NCBI GenBank assembly: GCA_035764935.1
Contig: DASTYK010000003.1
Location: forward strand, 1 to 33,703
DNA length: 33,703 bases
Reading direction: 5' to 3'
DNA from: Longimicrobiales bacterium
Lineage (GTDB): Bacteria; Gemmatimonadota; Gemmatimonadetes; Longimicrobiales; RSA9
The translations under genes were made by a program, and so were the position numbers. How positions within the stretch are numbered: the first letter of the stretch is position 1; every line of letters starts with the position of its first letter. Positions 23,617-31,504 of the stretch are shown here, piece by piece. The notes under the pieces were generated by a model that ran no database searches, was not told the origin of the DNA, and saw only the letters and a program-made list of their open reading frames with translations.

Positions 23617-24440
23617 GCAGCACGTTCACTGCGCACGACGTCGCATTCCGCTACCGCGGCGCATCGCGCGATGCGGTTGCCGGATTGGCCATGACGGTTT
23701 CGCGCGGCTCGTTCTACGCGCTGCTCGGACCGAACGGCTCCGGCAAGTCGACCGCCATGCGGCTGCTGCTGGGTGCACTCGAGCCGCAGCAGGGTGACGT
23801 CAGGTTCGAGGGCAAGCGTGTGCAGGAATGGTCGCGCCGCGAGCTCGCTCGCCGCATCGGCGTCGTCTCGCAGCACGAGGAGCTGCCGTTTCCGATGACG
23901 GTGCGCGAGCTGGTCGCCCTCGGCCGCTACCCGCACCTGGGCGCATGGCACCGCGAGTCGGACGCGGACCGCAGTGCCGTGCAGCGCGCACTCGAGCGCT
24001 GCGAGCTGACCGACCTGGTCGCGCGTCCCGCCTCCGCGCTGTCTGGCGGGGAGTTGCAGCGGGCGCGCATCGCGCGCGCCCTCGCGCAGGAGCCGCGCAC
24101 CCTCGTCCTGGACGAACCGACTGCGTCGCTCGACATCGCGCACGAGATGGCGATTTTCGAGCTGCTCGCCGGGCTCGTCGCCCATGATGGCACCACCGTC
24201 GTCGTCATCACCCACAACATCAACCTCGCCGCGCGCTACGCCGACCGCCTGCTGCTCCTGCACGGGGGACGGATCGCGGCAGAGGGCAGTGCGGCGCAGG
24301 TGCTCACGCGCCAGCGGCTCGAGCACGTGTACGGGTGGCCGCTGCACGTTCATCCGCATCCCGGACCCGGCCCCGATACCGGCGCGCCCCAGGTCGTGCC
24401 GGTCGCGCGCGGGGACGCGGCAGGCAGACCGAATGACTGA
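23613..24440 (+). CDS. btuD: Cobalamin ABC transporter ATP-binding protein
   Basis: ABC ATPase of 275 aa energising the BtuC permease. Walker A is LLGPNGSGKSTAMRLLLGAL, the Q-loop VVSQHEELPFPMTVRELVAL, the signature ALSGGELQRARIARALAQEP, Walker B TLVLDEPTASLD, and the switch histidine is in VVVITHNINLAARY. The A-loop aromatic is in VAFRYRGAS. The tail after residue 250 is Pro/Gly-rich and not conserved in the family. It starts at the ATG at 23613, overlapping the btuC stop by 4 bp. The FecE-type sequence alone would also fit siderophore uptake; the riboswitch and BtuB settle it as cobalamin (or cobinamide). Confidence 0.93.
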   Translation: MSSTFTAHDVAFRYRGASRDAVAGLAMTVSRGSFYALLGPNGSGKSTAMRLLLGALEPQQGDVRFEGKRVQEWSRRELARRIGVVSQHEELPFPMTVRELVALGRYPHLGAWHRESDADRSAVQRALERCELTDLVARPASALSGGELQRARIARALAQEPRTLVLDEPTASLDIAHEMAIFELLAGLVAHDGTTVVVITHNINLAARYADRLLLLHGGRIAAEGSAAQVLTRQRLEHVYGWPLHVHPHPGPGPDTGAPQVVPVARGDAAGRPND

Positions 24441-24470
24441 ACACACCAGCTCCCGAACATGGAGTCAGCC

Positions 24471-26474
24471 GTGAACCGATACATCCGTCGCCGCACAGCA
24501 CTCGCCGCCGTTGCCGCGGTGCTTACGTCGTTCGCCGCCGACACGGCTGCAGCGCAGGAGCCCGTCGACACGATTCCGCTGGACAGCCTGGTCGTCACCG
24601 CGACCCGGCAGCCTCTCCCGCGCGACGCCGTGCCCGCTGCGGTCAGCGTGATTGCCGGCGACGAGCTGCGCGCGCGTGGAGAACGCCTGCTCGTGGATGC
24701 ACTGCGCCTCACGCCGGGCACGGCGATGGTGCAGTCCGGGCCGCAGGGGGCGCTTGGCGCCGTCTACCTGCGCGGGGGCGAGAGCGACTACGTGCGCGTG
24801 CTCGTCGACGGCGTGCCCGTGAATCAGCCGGGCGGCTCCTTCGACTTCGCGCACCTGCGCACGGAGGACGTCGAGCGCATCGAGATCGTGCGCGGGCCGG
24901 TCAGCGTGCTGTACGGCTCCGACGCGGTGACCGGCGTGATCCACGTGATCACCCGGCGCGGCACGGGCGCTCCACGCATCACGGCAGCGATCACCGCGGG
25001 CAGGTCGGACCGGGTCGGGCCCGAGGCGGACGGCGCATCCGACGCGCTCGGCTTCGATGCCGGCATTGCCGGCGCGGCCGGCAGCTTCGATTACGCCGCA
25101 ACCGCGGCGCGCTACACGACCGACGGCGCCTACGCCTTCAACAACGACTATCACAACAACAGCGCCAGCGCGCGACTCGGCTGGTCGAACGTGACGAGCG
25201 GCATCCGACTGAACGCACGCTACACGGACGGCGAATACCACTATCCGACCGACGGTTCGGGGGTGTTGTCCGACTACAACGCATTCCGCACGTCGCGGGC
25301 GCTGACGCTCGGCGCGAGCGTCACACACGCGCTGACGCAGCGCACCCGTGCCAGCATCGACGTCGCGCTGCACGATGACGAGGCCGACGAGGACGACGCG
25401 CCCGACTCTGCCGCGGACACGCTCGGCTTCTACGCGTTCCAGGGCACGACGAACGCGCAGCGTCGCAGCATCGACGGCCGCATCGACATGGACGCGGGCA
25501 TCGCGCAGCTCACCGTCGGCGCTGCCGCCGAGGAGCAGGACGGCGACACGTGGTCCAGCAGCATGAGCCAGTTCGGCCCCTGGGCCGATTCCGCCGAGTA
25601 CTCGCGCTCCTCGCGCGCTGCATACGCCCAGGTCGTGTCCACTCCCGTGCAGCGCGTTACGCTGACGGCCGGCAGCCGCATCGACGACGGCGAGTACGGC
25701 ACCTTCGCGACCTGGCGAGCCGGCGTGAGCGTGCGACCCGGCGCGTGGGTCCTGCGCGCCGCTGCCGGCAGCGCGTTCAAGGAGCCGACGTTCTACGAGA
25801 ACTACGCACGCGGTTTCGTCACCGGAAACCCCGACCTCGACCCCGAGCGCTCACTCAGCTACGAGGTCGGCGTCGAGCGCACGCTGTTCCGGGATCGCGC
25901 GCGCATCGCCGCAACGGCGTACACACAGGAGTTCGAGGACCTGATCCAGTACACCAGCACACCGGCCGAGCCCGGCGCGCCCAACTATTTCAACCTCGGC
26001 GCTGCGCGCGCCCGCGGGCTCGAAGTCAGCGCAAACGTTTCACTGCCCGCGAACCTGCGGCTGGACGTCGCATACGACTGGCTGGACACCGAGGTCACAT
26101 CATCGGGCACGGAGGGAGACCTGACGTTCCTCGAGGGGGAGCGCCTGCTCCGCCGCCCCGAGCACCGCATCGCCGGCTCGCTGCAGTGGACCCGCGGCGC
26201 CGCCAGCGCATGGCTCGGCGTCTCGCATGCCGGCGAACGCATCGACCTCGACTTCAGCAATCCCGACGCGCCGAACGGCGAGCGCATCACGCTCGGCGGC
26301 TACACGCTCATCAATTCATCCGCCACGGTGCCGATCACACGCAGCGGCTGGGGCGATGTTGCGGCGACGTTGCGCATCGAGAACGTGCTGGATGAAAGGT
26401 ACGAGGAGGTGCTGGGGTTTCCGGCGCGTGGACGTGCGGTCTTCGTCGGTGCGAAGGTGTCGCTCGGAGGTTGA
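24471..26474 (+). CDS. btuB: TonB-dependent cobalamin receptor
   Basis: Outer-membrane receptor of about 667 aa for vitamin B12. The GTG at 24471 is preferred because GGAG lies six bases upstream and the signal peptide (MNRYIRRRTALAAVAAVLTS...AAAQ) begins there; an ATG at 24459 is the alternative. The TonB box DSLVVTATR is followed by a plug domain (VYLRGGESDYVRVLVDGVPV, VERIEIVRGPVSVLYGSDAV, GVIHVITRRG). A 22-strand-type barrel follows, with the typical FKEPTFYENYARGFVTGNPD and LDPERSLSYEVGVER segment and NVLDERYEEVLGFPARGRAV near the end. It is the last gene of the riboswitch operon, 30 bp after btuD (18 bp if the ATG is used). Its plug is canonical, unlike the orphan plug at 5016. Confidence 0.92.
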   Translation: MNRYIRRRTALAAVAAVLTSFAADTAAAQEPVDTIPLDSLVVTATRQPLPRDAVPAAVSVIAGDELRARGERLLVDALRLTPGTAMVQSGPQGALGAVYLRGGESDYVRVLVDGVPVNQPGGSFDFAHLRTEDVERIEIVRGPVSVLYGSDAVTGVIHVITRRGTGAPRITAAITAGRSDRVGPEADGASDALGFDAGIAGAAGSFDYAATAARYTTDGAYAFNNDYHNNSASARLGWSNVTSGIRLNARYTDGEYHYPTDGSGVLSDYNAFRTSRALTLGASVTHALTQRTRASIDVALHDDEADEDDAPDSAADTLGFYAFQGTTNAQRRSIDGRIDMDAGIAQLTVGAAAEEQDGDTWSSSMSQFGPWADSAEYSRSSRAAYAQVVSTPVQRVTLTAGSRIDDGEYGTFATWRAGVSVRPGAWVLRAAAGSAFKEPTFYENYARGFVTGNPDLDPERSLSYEVGVERTLFRDRARIAATAYTQEFEDLIQYTSTPAEPGAPNYFNLGAARARGLEVSANVSLPANLRLDVAYDWLDTEVTSSGTEGDLTFLEGERLLRRPEHRIAGSLQWTRGAASAWLGVSHAGERIDLDFSNPDAPNGERITLGGYTLINSSATVPITRSGWGDVAATLRIENVLDERYEEVLGFPARGRAVFVGAKVSLGG

Positions 26475-26497
26475 TGCGGTTGCGATCTACCGCGAAT

Positions 26498-26790
26498 TTA
26501 TTTCACCGCTGAGGCGCGGAGGGCGCTGAGGAACAACCCGCCTTCGTGATCGCTGGATAGCTGCGCATTTTACGCTCGCGGCATGCGCAGCTATCCGGAT
26601 GATTATGGTTGAACTCACGGCCACGAGGATTCGAGGATGTCTTCAACTGCGCCGCCACGCCACCCCGTGGAAGGCATGGAAGCGCGCGCGGCGAGGGGTG
26701 CCCAGGCGCAGTGCGGGATCCATCGCGGCGAAAAAGCCAACTACAACTACTTCGTTCCTCTGCGCTCTCCGCGCCTCAGCGGTGAAATAA
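26498..26790. repeat. Foldback element with 37-bp imperfect terminal inverted repeats (MITE-like)
   Basis: The terminal arms 26498-26534 and 26754-26790 are inverted copies that differ at about two to three positions; both contain TTATTTCACCGCTGAGGCGC. Inside are a perfect 13-bp stem (GGATAGCTGCGCA at 26555-26567 with TGCGCAGCTATCC at 26584-26596, 16-nt loop) and a second hairpin domain (CTGCGCC at 26647-26653 with GGCGCAG at 26705-26711, plus CACCCC with GGGGTG). No open frame looks coding. It fills the 332-bp gap between the convergent btuB and rsgA genes. No clear target-site duplication was seen. Confidence 0.75.
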
Positions 26791-26806
26791 TGCGACCGGG
26801 ATACAA

Positions 26807-27838
26807 TCACTCGTCCGTGAGCAACGCCCGATAGCTCTGGTACCGCTCTGAGGACACTTTGCCCTCGTCGACGGCCGACTGCACCGCGCAATCCGGCTCG
26901 TGGGTATGCGTGCATGATCCGCCGAAGCGGCACTGTCCGAGGTACGGCCTGAATTCCGGGAACGCCTCGTCCAGCCGCTCCGGGTCCATGCCCCAGAGAC
27001 CGACCTCGCGCAGGCCGGGTGTGTCCACGACATGGCCGCCGCAGTCGAGCCGGATGAGTCGGGCGGAGACCGTGGTGTGGCGCCCCTTGTTCACTGCCTC
27101 GCTGACCGCGCCCACACGCAGGGACAGCCCCGGCTCGAGCGTGTTCAGCAGGCTCGACTTGCCCACACCGGACGGACCTGCAACCACACTTTCATGCCCG
27201 CAGAGCAGCGCGCGGAAGCGGTCGAGGTTGATGTCCTGCTTCGTGCTCGTGAACAGGACGTCGTAGCCGGCCGCGGTGTATGGAGCGAACTGCGCTGACA
27301 GGGCGTCGGGGTCATCGACCGCGTCGCTCTTGTTGATCACGATCCGAGCAGCCAGGCCATTCAGCTCGGCGAGGACGAGGAAGCGGTCGAGCATGCGGAG
27401 GCGCGGCTCCGGGCTGGCCGCGGCGAATACCACGACGACCTGCTCGACATTTGCGACGATGACCTTGGCCTTGCGCGCGTTGCGGCCGGGCGCGCGGCGC
27501 GCCAGCTCCGTGCGCCGCGGTGCGACGTTCTCGATCGTCGCTTCCTCACCCTCACGCTCGGCGACGTCGACGATGTCCCCTACCACCACGCGGTCGCCCG
27601 TTCGCTGCTCCAGCTTCAGCCGCCCGCGCAGCCGTGTCGGCAGCTCGCGGCCCTGGTCCAGCTCGACCGTGTAGACGCCGCCCACGGTCTCGATCACGCG
27701 ACCGCGCAGCAATCGTGGAGAGGCTTCGGAGTCCGAAGGCGCGGATCGAGAGTGGGGGTTCAGTGGGTCGCCGTTCTTTCGTATGGACGCAGAAGCGCCG
27801 CGCACTTCGCTCTCGCGATGCACGCGGCGCTCACTCAT
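26807..27838 (-). CDS. rsgA: Ribosome small subunit-dependent GTPase A
   Basis: Circularly permuted GTPase that acts in late maturation of the 30S subunit. An OB-fold lies near residues 42-115 (LLRGRVIETVGGVYTVEL, RTGDRVVVGDIVDV). The G motifs appear in permuted order: G4 INKSD, then G1 GPSGVGKSSLLN, G2 GRHTT and G3 DTPGLREVG. The C-terminal zinc knuckle CRFGGSCTHTHEPDC is present. The protein is about 343 aa including a roughly 40-residue non-conserved N-terminal extension; no good Shine-Dalgarno marks the ATG at 27838, so a downstream start is possible. It lies 18 bp after the sigma factor gene on the same strand and is probably co-transcribed with it. Confidence 0.95.
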   Translation of the reverse strand: MSERRVHRESEVRGASASIRKNGDPLNPHSRSAPSDSEASPRLLRGRVIETVGGVYTVELDQGRELPTRLRGRLKLEQRTGDRVVVGDIVDVAEREGEEATIENVAPRRTELARRAPGRNARKAKVIVANVEQVVVVFAAASPEPRLRMLDRFLVLAELNGLAARIVINKSDAVDDPDALSAQFAPYTAAGYDVLFTSTKQDINLDRFRALLCGHESVVAGPSGVGKSSLLNTLEPGLSLRVGAVSEAVNKGRHTTVSARLIRLDCGGHVVDTPGLREVGLWGMDPERLDEAFPEFRPYLGQCRFGGSCTHTHEPDCAVQSAVDEGKVSSERYQSYRALLTDE

Positions 27839-27856
27839 GGACGAGCGGTGCGGCCG

Positions 27857-28759
27857 TCAGGCCGCGAAGCTCTCGAGCGCGCTGCCGAGATCGCCCTCAC
27901 GCAGCCGCTTCAGTGCACGGTCGCGCAGCTGGCGCACACGCTCGCGCGTGACACCCAGCATGTTGCCGATCTCTTCCAGCGTGTGCTCACGGCCGCCGTC
28001 CAGGCCGAAGTAGAGACGCACGACCTTGGCGTCACGCGGCTGCAGCGTCTCGAGTGCCTTCTCGATGTGCTCGCTCAGCAGCCGCTCCTCGACCTGCTCT
28101 TCCGGCTCGTACGCCTCGTCGTGCATGAACCGCTCGACGAGCTGGCTGTCGTCGCTGTCACCGATCGGCGCGTCCAGCCGGATCTCCGCCGCGTTCAGCG
28201 TCGACAGCGACGTCACCACTTCCGGCGTCAGCGCCGCCGCACCCGCGACCTCCTCGATCGTCGGGTCACGACGCAGCTCCTGCTTCAGCCGCTCCCGCTC
28301 GCGGAAAATGCGCGCGAGGTCGCTCGCACGATTCAGCGGCACGCGCACCGCACGCCCCTGGTTCGCCAGCGACGCGAGGATCGCCTGCCGGATCCACCAT
28401 ACCGCGTACGAGATGAACTTCACCCCCTGATCCGGATCGAACTTGCGCGCCGCCGTCACCAGCCCGACGTTGCCCTCCTGGATCAGGTCGATCAGCGAGA
28501 CACCCCGATTCTGGTACTTCTTGGCCACACTGATCACGAAACGCAGGTTCGCACGCACCAGTGCCTGCACTGCATCCTCGTCACCGGCCAGCGCACGGTG
28601 ACCCAGCTCGATCTCCTGCTGCGGCGTCAGCAGCTCGTGCCGGCTGACTTCACGCAGGTACTGATCGAGTGCCGAGCGCTCTTCGCTGGCGCCCGCGAAC
28701 CCTTCTACCTCTATGTTGTGCCGCCGGCCGCGCCGACGCGCCTCGGTCACGCTTGCCAT
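27857..28759 (-). CDS. RpoD/SigA-family RNA polymerase sigma factor (group 1/2-like, lacks region 1.1)
   Basis: A 300-aa sigma70-family factor. Region 1.2 is seen as LDQYLREVSRHELLTPQQEI. Region 2 is highly conserved (LRFVISVAKKYQNRGVSLID, LIQEGNVGLVTAARKFDPDQ, KFISYAVWWIRQAILASLAN). Regions 3 and 4 end with the helix-turn-helix LEEIGNMLGVTRERVRQLRD. The WWIRQAI and GNxGL motifs show full -10 recognition like RpoD. Region 1.1 is absent, as in short primary sigmas of some phyla or in group 2 factors; sequence alone cannot say which. A 9-bp inverted repeat (28801-28809 with 28828-28836) lies in its leader. rsgA follows 18 bp downstream. Confidence 0.9.
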   Translation of the reverse strand: MASVTEARRRGRRHNIEVEGFAGASEERSALDQYLREVSRHELLTPQQEIELGHRALAGDEDAVQALVRANLRFVISVAKKYQNRGVSLIDLIQEGNVGLVTAARKFDPDQGVKFISYAVWWIRQAILASLANQGRAVRVPLNRASDLARIFRERERLKQELRRDPTIEEVAGAAALTPEVVTSLSTLNAAEIRLDAPIGDSDDSQLVERFMHDEAYEPEEQVEERLLSEHIEKALETLQPRDAKVVRLYFGLDGGREHTLEEIGNMLGVTRERVRQLRDRALKRLREGDLGSALESFAA

Positions 28760-28800
28760 TTAGACCGCTCGCCTGCTGAATTCGACAGTACTGCACGTGC

Positions 28801-28836
28801 GGCAGACTCTCATCGCAACACTGCAAGGAGTCTGCC
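28801..28836 (-). promoter_or_regulatory. Inverted repeat in the sigma-factor leader
   Basis: GGCAGACTC (28801-28809) is the exact complement of GAGTCTGCC (28828-28836), with an 18-nt loop, 42-77 bases before the sigma ATG. It could be a binding site or an RNA hairpin affecting translation. It is not followed by a T run, so it is not a terminator. Confidence 0.4.
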
Positions 28837-29004
28837 CCCTCGACCGCTTCCGTGTCTGTCGGGAATACCCCGCCGCGCGTACCTGAAACCCCGTCGCACG
28901 ACAAGTAGTTCCGCGCGCGCGAGGGCGAGGAAGTTGCACTCGCAGAGCGCGCAGTCAAGAGTGGTGTGGCCGGGTATCCCGGCAGCGGGACGAGTCGTCT
29001 CGTC

Positions 29005-29538
29005 CTACTCCTCGGGCTCCGGCGGCGGTTCGTCCCGCCCCTGTCCGGCCGTGTCGCCCGCCAGCAGCTGCTCCAGCGACGGCGGCGCCGCCGTTCCCGG
29101 GCGCGTCAGGTCCTCGCGCAGGCCGGCCACCTCGGCAGCCAGCGCGCGGATGGCAGCCAGCACCGTGTCCCGGGGCACCCCACTCTGGAACTGGGCCAGA
29201 ATCCGGTCCGCCTCCGCCTGGATCTGCCGCAGCCGGGAGTCGACCAGGTACCGTTCGTCGGGGATCCACTGGAACGGGCGGCGTGTTTCGAGGAGCCGGT
29301 CCGTGATGGCCTCGGCGCGGAGGATGCCGGCGCCGCCGTCGCCCAGCTCGTTCTGGAGCGCGGTGTCCAGTTCCCGGGCGAGCAGCTCGAGGGCCTGCTC
29401 GACGCCGTGGTCGCTGCTGAGGGGCGCGAGAGCGGCGGCCGGCGGCGGCGTCGCCGGCTGGGCGATCGCTTCATCCGGCGAGCGTCCGCAGGCGGGTGCG
29501 GCGACGAGAACCAGGGCGATGAAGGAGCGAATGCGCAT
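29005..29538 (-). CDS. Uncharacterised lipoprotein with helical domain
   Basis: A 177-aa protein with signal MRIRSFIALVLVAAPAC (lipobox APAC), then an Ala/Pro linker and a helical, charged body. Segments such as VEQALELLARELDTALQNEL, VDSRLRQIQAEADRILAQFQ and VLAAIRALAAEVAGLREDLT suggest long helices or coiled coil. The C-terminus is Pro/Glu-rich. No family is recognised. It is divergent from the PP2C gene with only 27 bp between starts, so expression is probably linked. Two small hairpins directly after its stop (28988-29005 and 28969-28983) may end or process the transcript. Confidence 0.75.
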   Translation of the reverse strand: MRIRSFIALVLVAAPACGRSPDEAIAQPATPPPAAALAPLSSDHGVEQALELLARELDTALQNELGDGGAGILRAEAITDRLLETRRPFQWIPDERYLVDSRLRQIQAEADRILAQFQSGVPRDTVLAAIRALAAEVAGLREDLTRPGTAAPPSLEQLLAGDTAGQGRDEPPPEPEE

Positions 29539-29565
29539 TTCCGGTCACGTGACGAGGCAATCCAT

Positions 29566-30327
29566 ATGCCGGCGGATGCTGCCGCGGGAGCAGTCGTGCG
29601 ACTGACCAGCGGAGCGTGCAGCCACCTCGGGCTGCGCCGGCGACGCAATGAAGATGCACTGCTGGACGCGCCGCGGCACGGGGTGTTTGCGGTCGCGGAT
29701 GGAATGGGCGGCCATCCTGCCGGCGATGTGGCGAGCGGGATCGCAATCGATACGCTGCGTGAGCGGGTCGTGGCCGCAGGCGACGTCTCCACGCCGGAGC
29801 AGTTGCTCGAGCACGCCTTTGCCGCCGCCAACGACGCGCTCCTCGCCCACGCCCTGGCGCGGCCGGATCACAGCGGACTGGGCACGACGATGACGGCGCT
29901 GCTGGTGCAACCGCGCGCTGCGGTGGTCGGGCACATCGGCGACTCCCGCCTGTACCTGCTGCGCGGCGGGGAGTGGCGCCAGCTCACGACGGATCATACG
30001 TGGGTCGAGCGAGAGGTCGCGCACGGGCGCCTGACCCGTGAGGCTGCGCGCAACCACCCGCACGCCGCGGTGCTGCTGCGGGTTCTCGGCGGCGCCGATG
30101 CCGCAATCGACCGGTTCCACCTGGAGCTGCGCCCGGGTGATCGGCTGCTGCTCTGCACGGACGGTGTGTCCAACGCCGTGCAGCCGGCCGACCTCGCCGC
30201 TATCGTGCGGCAGCCGCTCGCGCCGGCCGAGATCGCGCGCCACCTGTGCGAAGCGGCGGACGCCGCGGGTGGGTTCGACAACAGCACAACGGTCGTGATC
30301 GACGTCGCATCCACTGAACAGACCTGA
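29566..30327 (+). CDS. PP2C-family serine/threonine phosphatase
   Basis: A soluble metal-dependent protein phosphatase of 253 aa, typical of bacterial Stp/PrpC. Metal-binding aspartates sit in RRRNEDALLD, VADGMGGHPAGDVASG, LCTDGVSNAV and FDNSTTVVIDV. The motifs GLGTTMTALLV and HIGDSRLYLLRGGEWRQLTT are also canonical. The ATG at 29566 has GAGG nine bases upstream. A longer frame from 28966 would run through the opposing lipoprotein gene and is rejected. No partner Ser/Thr kinase lies in the window. The mscS-type gene follows after 24 bp, likely in the same operon. Confidence 0.92.
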   Translation: MPADAAAGAVVRLTSGACSHLGLRRRRNEDALLDAPRHGVFAVADGMGGHPAGDVASGIAIDTLRERVVAAGDVSTPEQLLEHAFAAANDALLAHALARPDHSGLGTTMTALLVQPRAAVVGHIGDSRLYLLRGGEWRQLTTDHTWVEREVAHGRLTREAARNHPHAAVLLRVLGGADAAIDRFHLELRPGDRLLLCTDGVSNAVQPADLAAIVRQPLAPAEIARHLCEAADAAGGFDNSTTVVIDVASTEQT

Positions 30328-30351
30328 CCACCCCGACAAGACAGCGAGGCA

Positions 30352-31419
30352 ATGGAAGGACTCTTCGCAACCGACACCGTATTCCTGGGCAATCCTCTGC
30401 GCACGTGGCTCCTGGCCGCTGCCACGGCGCTGATCGTCTACATCGGGCTCAAGCTGCTGCGGCGCGTCCTGATCCGGTACGTAAGCCGGCTTTCGCGCCG
30501 TACGGCCACATACGCCGACGACGTCATTCGCGAGACGATCTCGCGAACCCGCGTATTCTTCATCGTCTTCGCCTCGCTGTATGCGGGTTCGCGCGTGCTC
30601 CTGATGACGCCCGACGTGCAGGGCGCGGTCAAGTTCCTCGGCGTCGTCGTCATCACGCTGCAGATCGCGATCTGGGGCAACGCCATCCTGACGGGTGTCG
30701 TCGAGGGCGAGACCAGGAAGCGGCTCGCTGCAGACCCCAACAGTGTCACCACTCTCGGTGCGCTGTCCTTCATTGGTCGCGTCCTGCTCTGGACGGTGCT
30801 GCTGCTGGTCGCGCTCGAGAATCTCGGGGTCGACGTCACGGCGCTGCTCACGGGGCTCGGCATCGGCGGCATCGCCGTCGCTCTCGCCGTGCAGAACATC
30901 CTGGGCGACCTGCTGGCTTCGTTGTCGATCGTGCTGGACAAGCCGTTCGAGGTGGGCGACTTCATCGTCATCGACGACAAGTCGGGGACCGTCGAGCGCG
31001 TGGGTCTCAAGACGTCGCGCATCCGTGCGCTGTCCGGCGAGCAGCTCGTGTTCTCGAACAGCGACCTGCTGAGCGCGCGCATCCAGAATTTCAAGCGGAT
31101 GTACGAGCGCCGTATCGTGTTCTCGGTGGGTGTGACCTATGCCACGCCACGCGAGCGGCTGCAGCAGATCCCGGACATCATGCGCGCAGCGATCGAGGCG
31201 CAGGAGCACGCGCGCTTCGACCGCGCGCACTTCGCGAAGTACGGCGACTTCGCCCTGCTGTTCGAGGCCGTCTACTACGTGAAGGTGCCGGAGTACAACG
31301 TGTACATGGACGTGCAGCAGGCGATCAACCTGCGCATGCACGAGGTGTTCGAGGCGAGCGGCATCGAGTTCGCGTTTCCGACGCAGACCATCATTCTGCA
31401 GCAGCAGACCGCGCAGTAG
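30352..31419 (+). CDS. MscS-family mechanosensitive ion channel
   Basis: Small-conductance-type channel of 355 aa that opens on membrane tension to release solutes. Helices lie at about 17-36 (WLLAAATALIVYIGLKLLRR), 66-84, 92-116 and 134-156. The pore helix, GLGIGGIAVALAVQNILGDL, is followed by the signature SIVLDKPFEVGDFIVIDD, which opens the cytoplasmic beta domain. RIQNFKRMYERRIVFSVGVT is the next conserved stretch, and the C-terminal alpha/beta domain ends before QTIILQQQT. It has one more helix at the N-terminus than E. coli MscS. It is preceded by GCGAGGC close to the ATG and ends before a strong terminator. Confidence 0.93.
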   Translation: MEGLFATDTVFLGNPLRTWLLAAATALIVYIGLKLLRRVLIRYVSRLSRRTATYADDVIRETISRTRVFFIVFASLYAGSRVLLMTPDVQGAVKFLGVVVITLQIAIWGNAILTGVVEGETRKRLAADPNSVTTLGALSFIGRVLLWTVLLLVALENLGVDVTALLTGLGIGGIAVALAVQNILGDLLASLSIVLDKPFEVGDFIVIDDKSGTVERVGLKTSRIRALSGEQLVFSNSDLLSARIQNFKRMYERRIVFSVGVTYATPRERLQQIPDIMRAAIEAQEHARFDRAHFAKYGDFALLFEAVYYVKVPEYNVYMDVQQAINLRMHEVFEASGIEFAFPTQTIILQQQTAQ

Positions 31420-31439
31420 GACAGCGGGCAACAACAGGG

Positions 31440-31482
31440 AAACGAAGCGGGCCGCTCCAGTCCGGAGCGGCCCGCTTCGTTT
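31440..31482. terminator. Bidirectional intrinsic terminator (mscS / outer-membrane protein)
   Basis: A perfect 19-bp stem, AAACGAAGCGGGCCGCTCC (31440-31458) with its complement at 31464-31482 and loop AGTCC, ends in TTT on the plus strand and TTT on the minus strand. It lies between two convergent genes, 20 bp after the mscS-type stop. Confidence 0.92.
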
Positions 31483-31504
31483 CGGTTGTGCGCAGCCGAA
31501 CAGC

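Noticed and set aside
26599-26834. Short plus-strand open frames between btuB and rsgA
   Set aside because: They span the foldback repeat and have no conserved features.
28969-29005. Two small hairpins after the lipoprotein stop, considered as a terminator
   Set aside because: The stems are short and no T run follows on the minus strand, so I only mention them in the gene entry.
28966-29565. N-terminal extension of the PP2C phosphatase by 200 codons
   Set aside because: It runs antisense through a lipoprotein gene; the PP2C fold starts just after the ATG at 29566, which has a good ribosome binding site.
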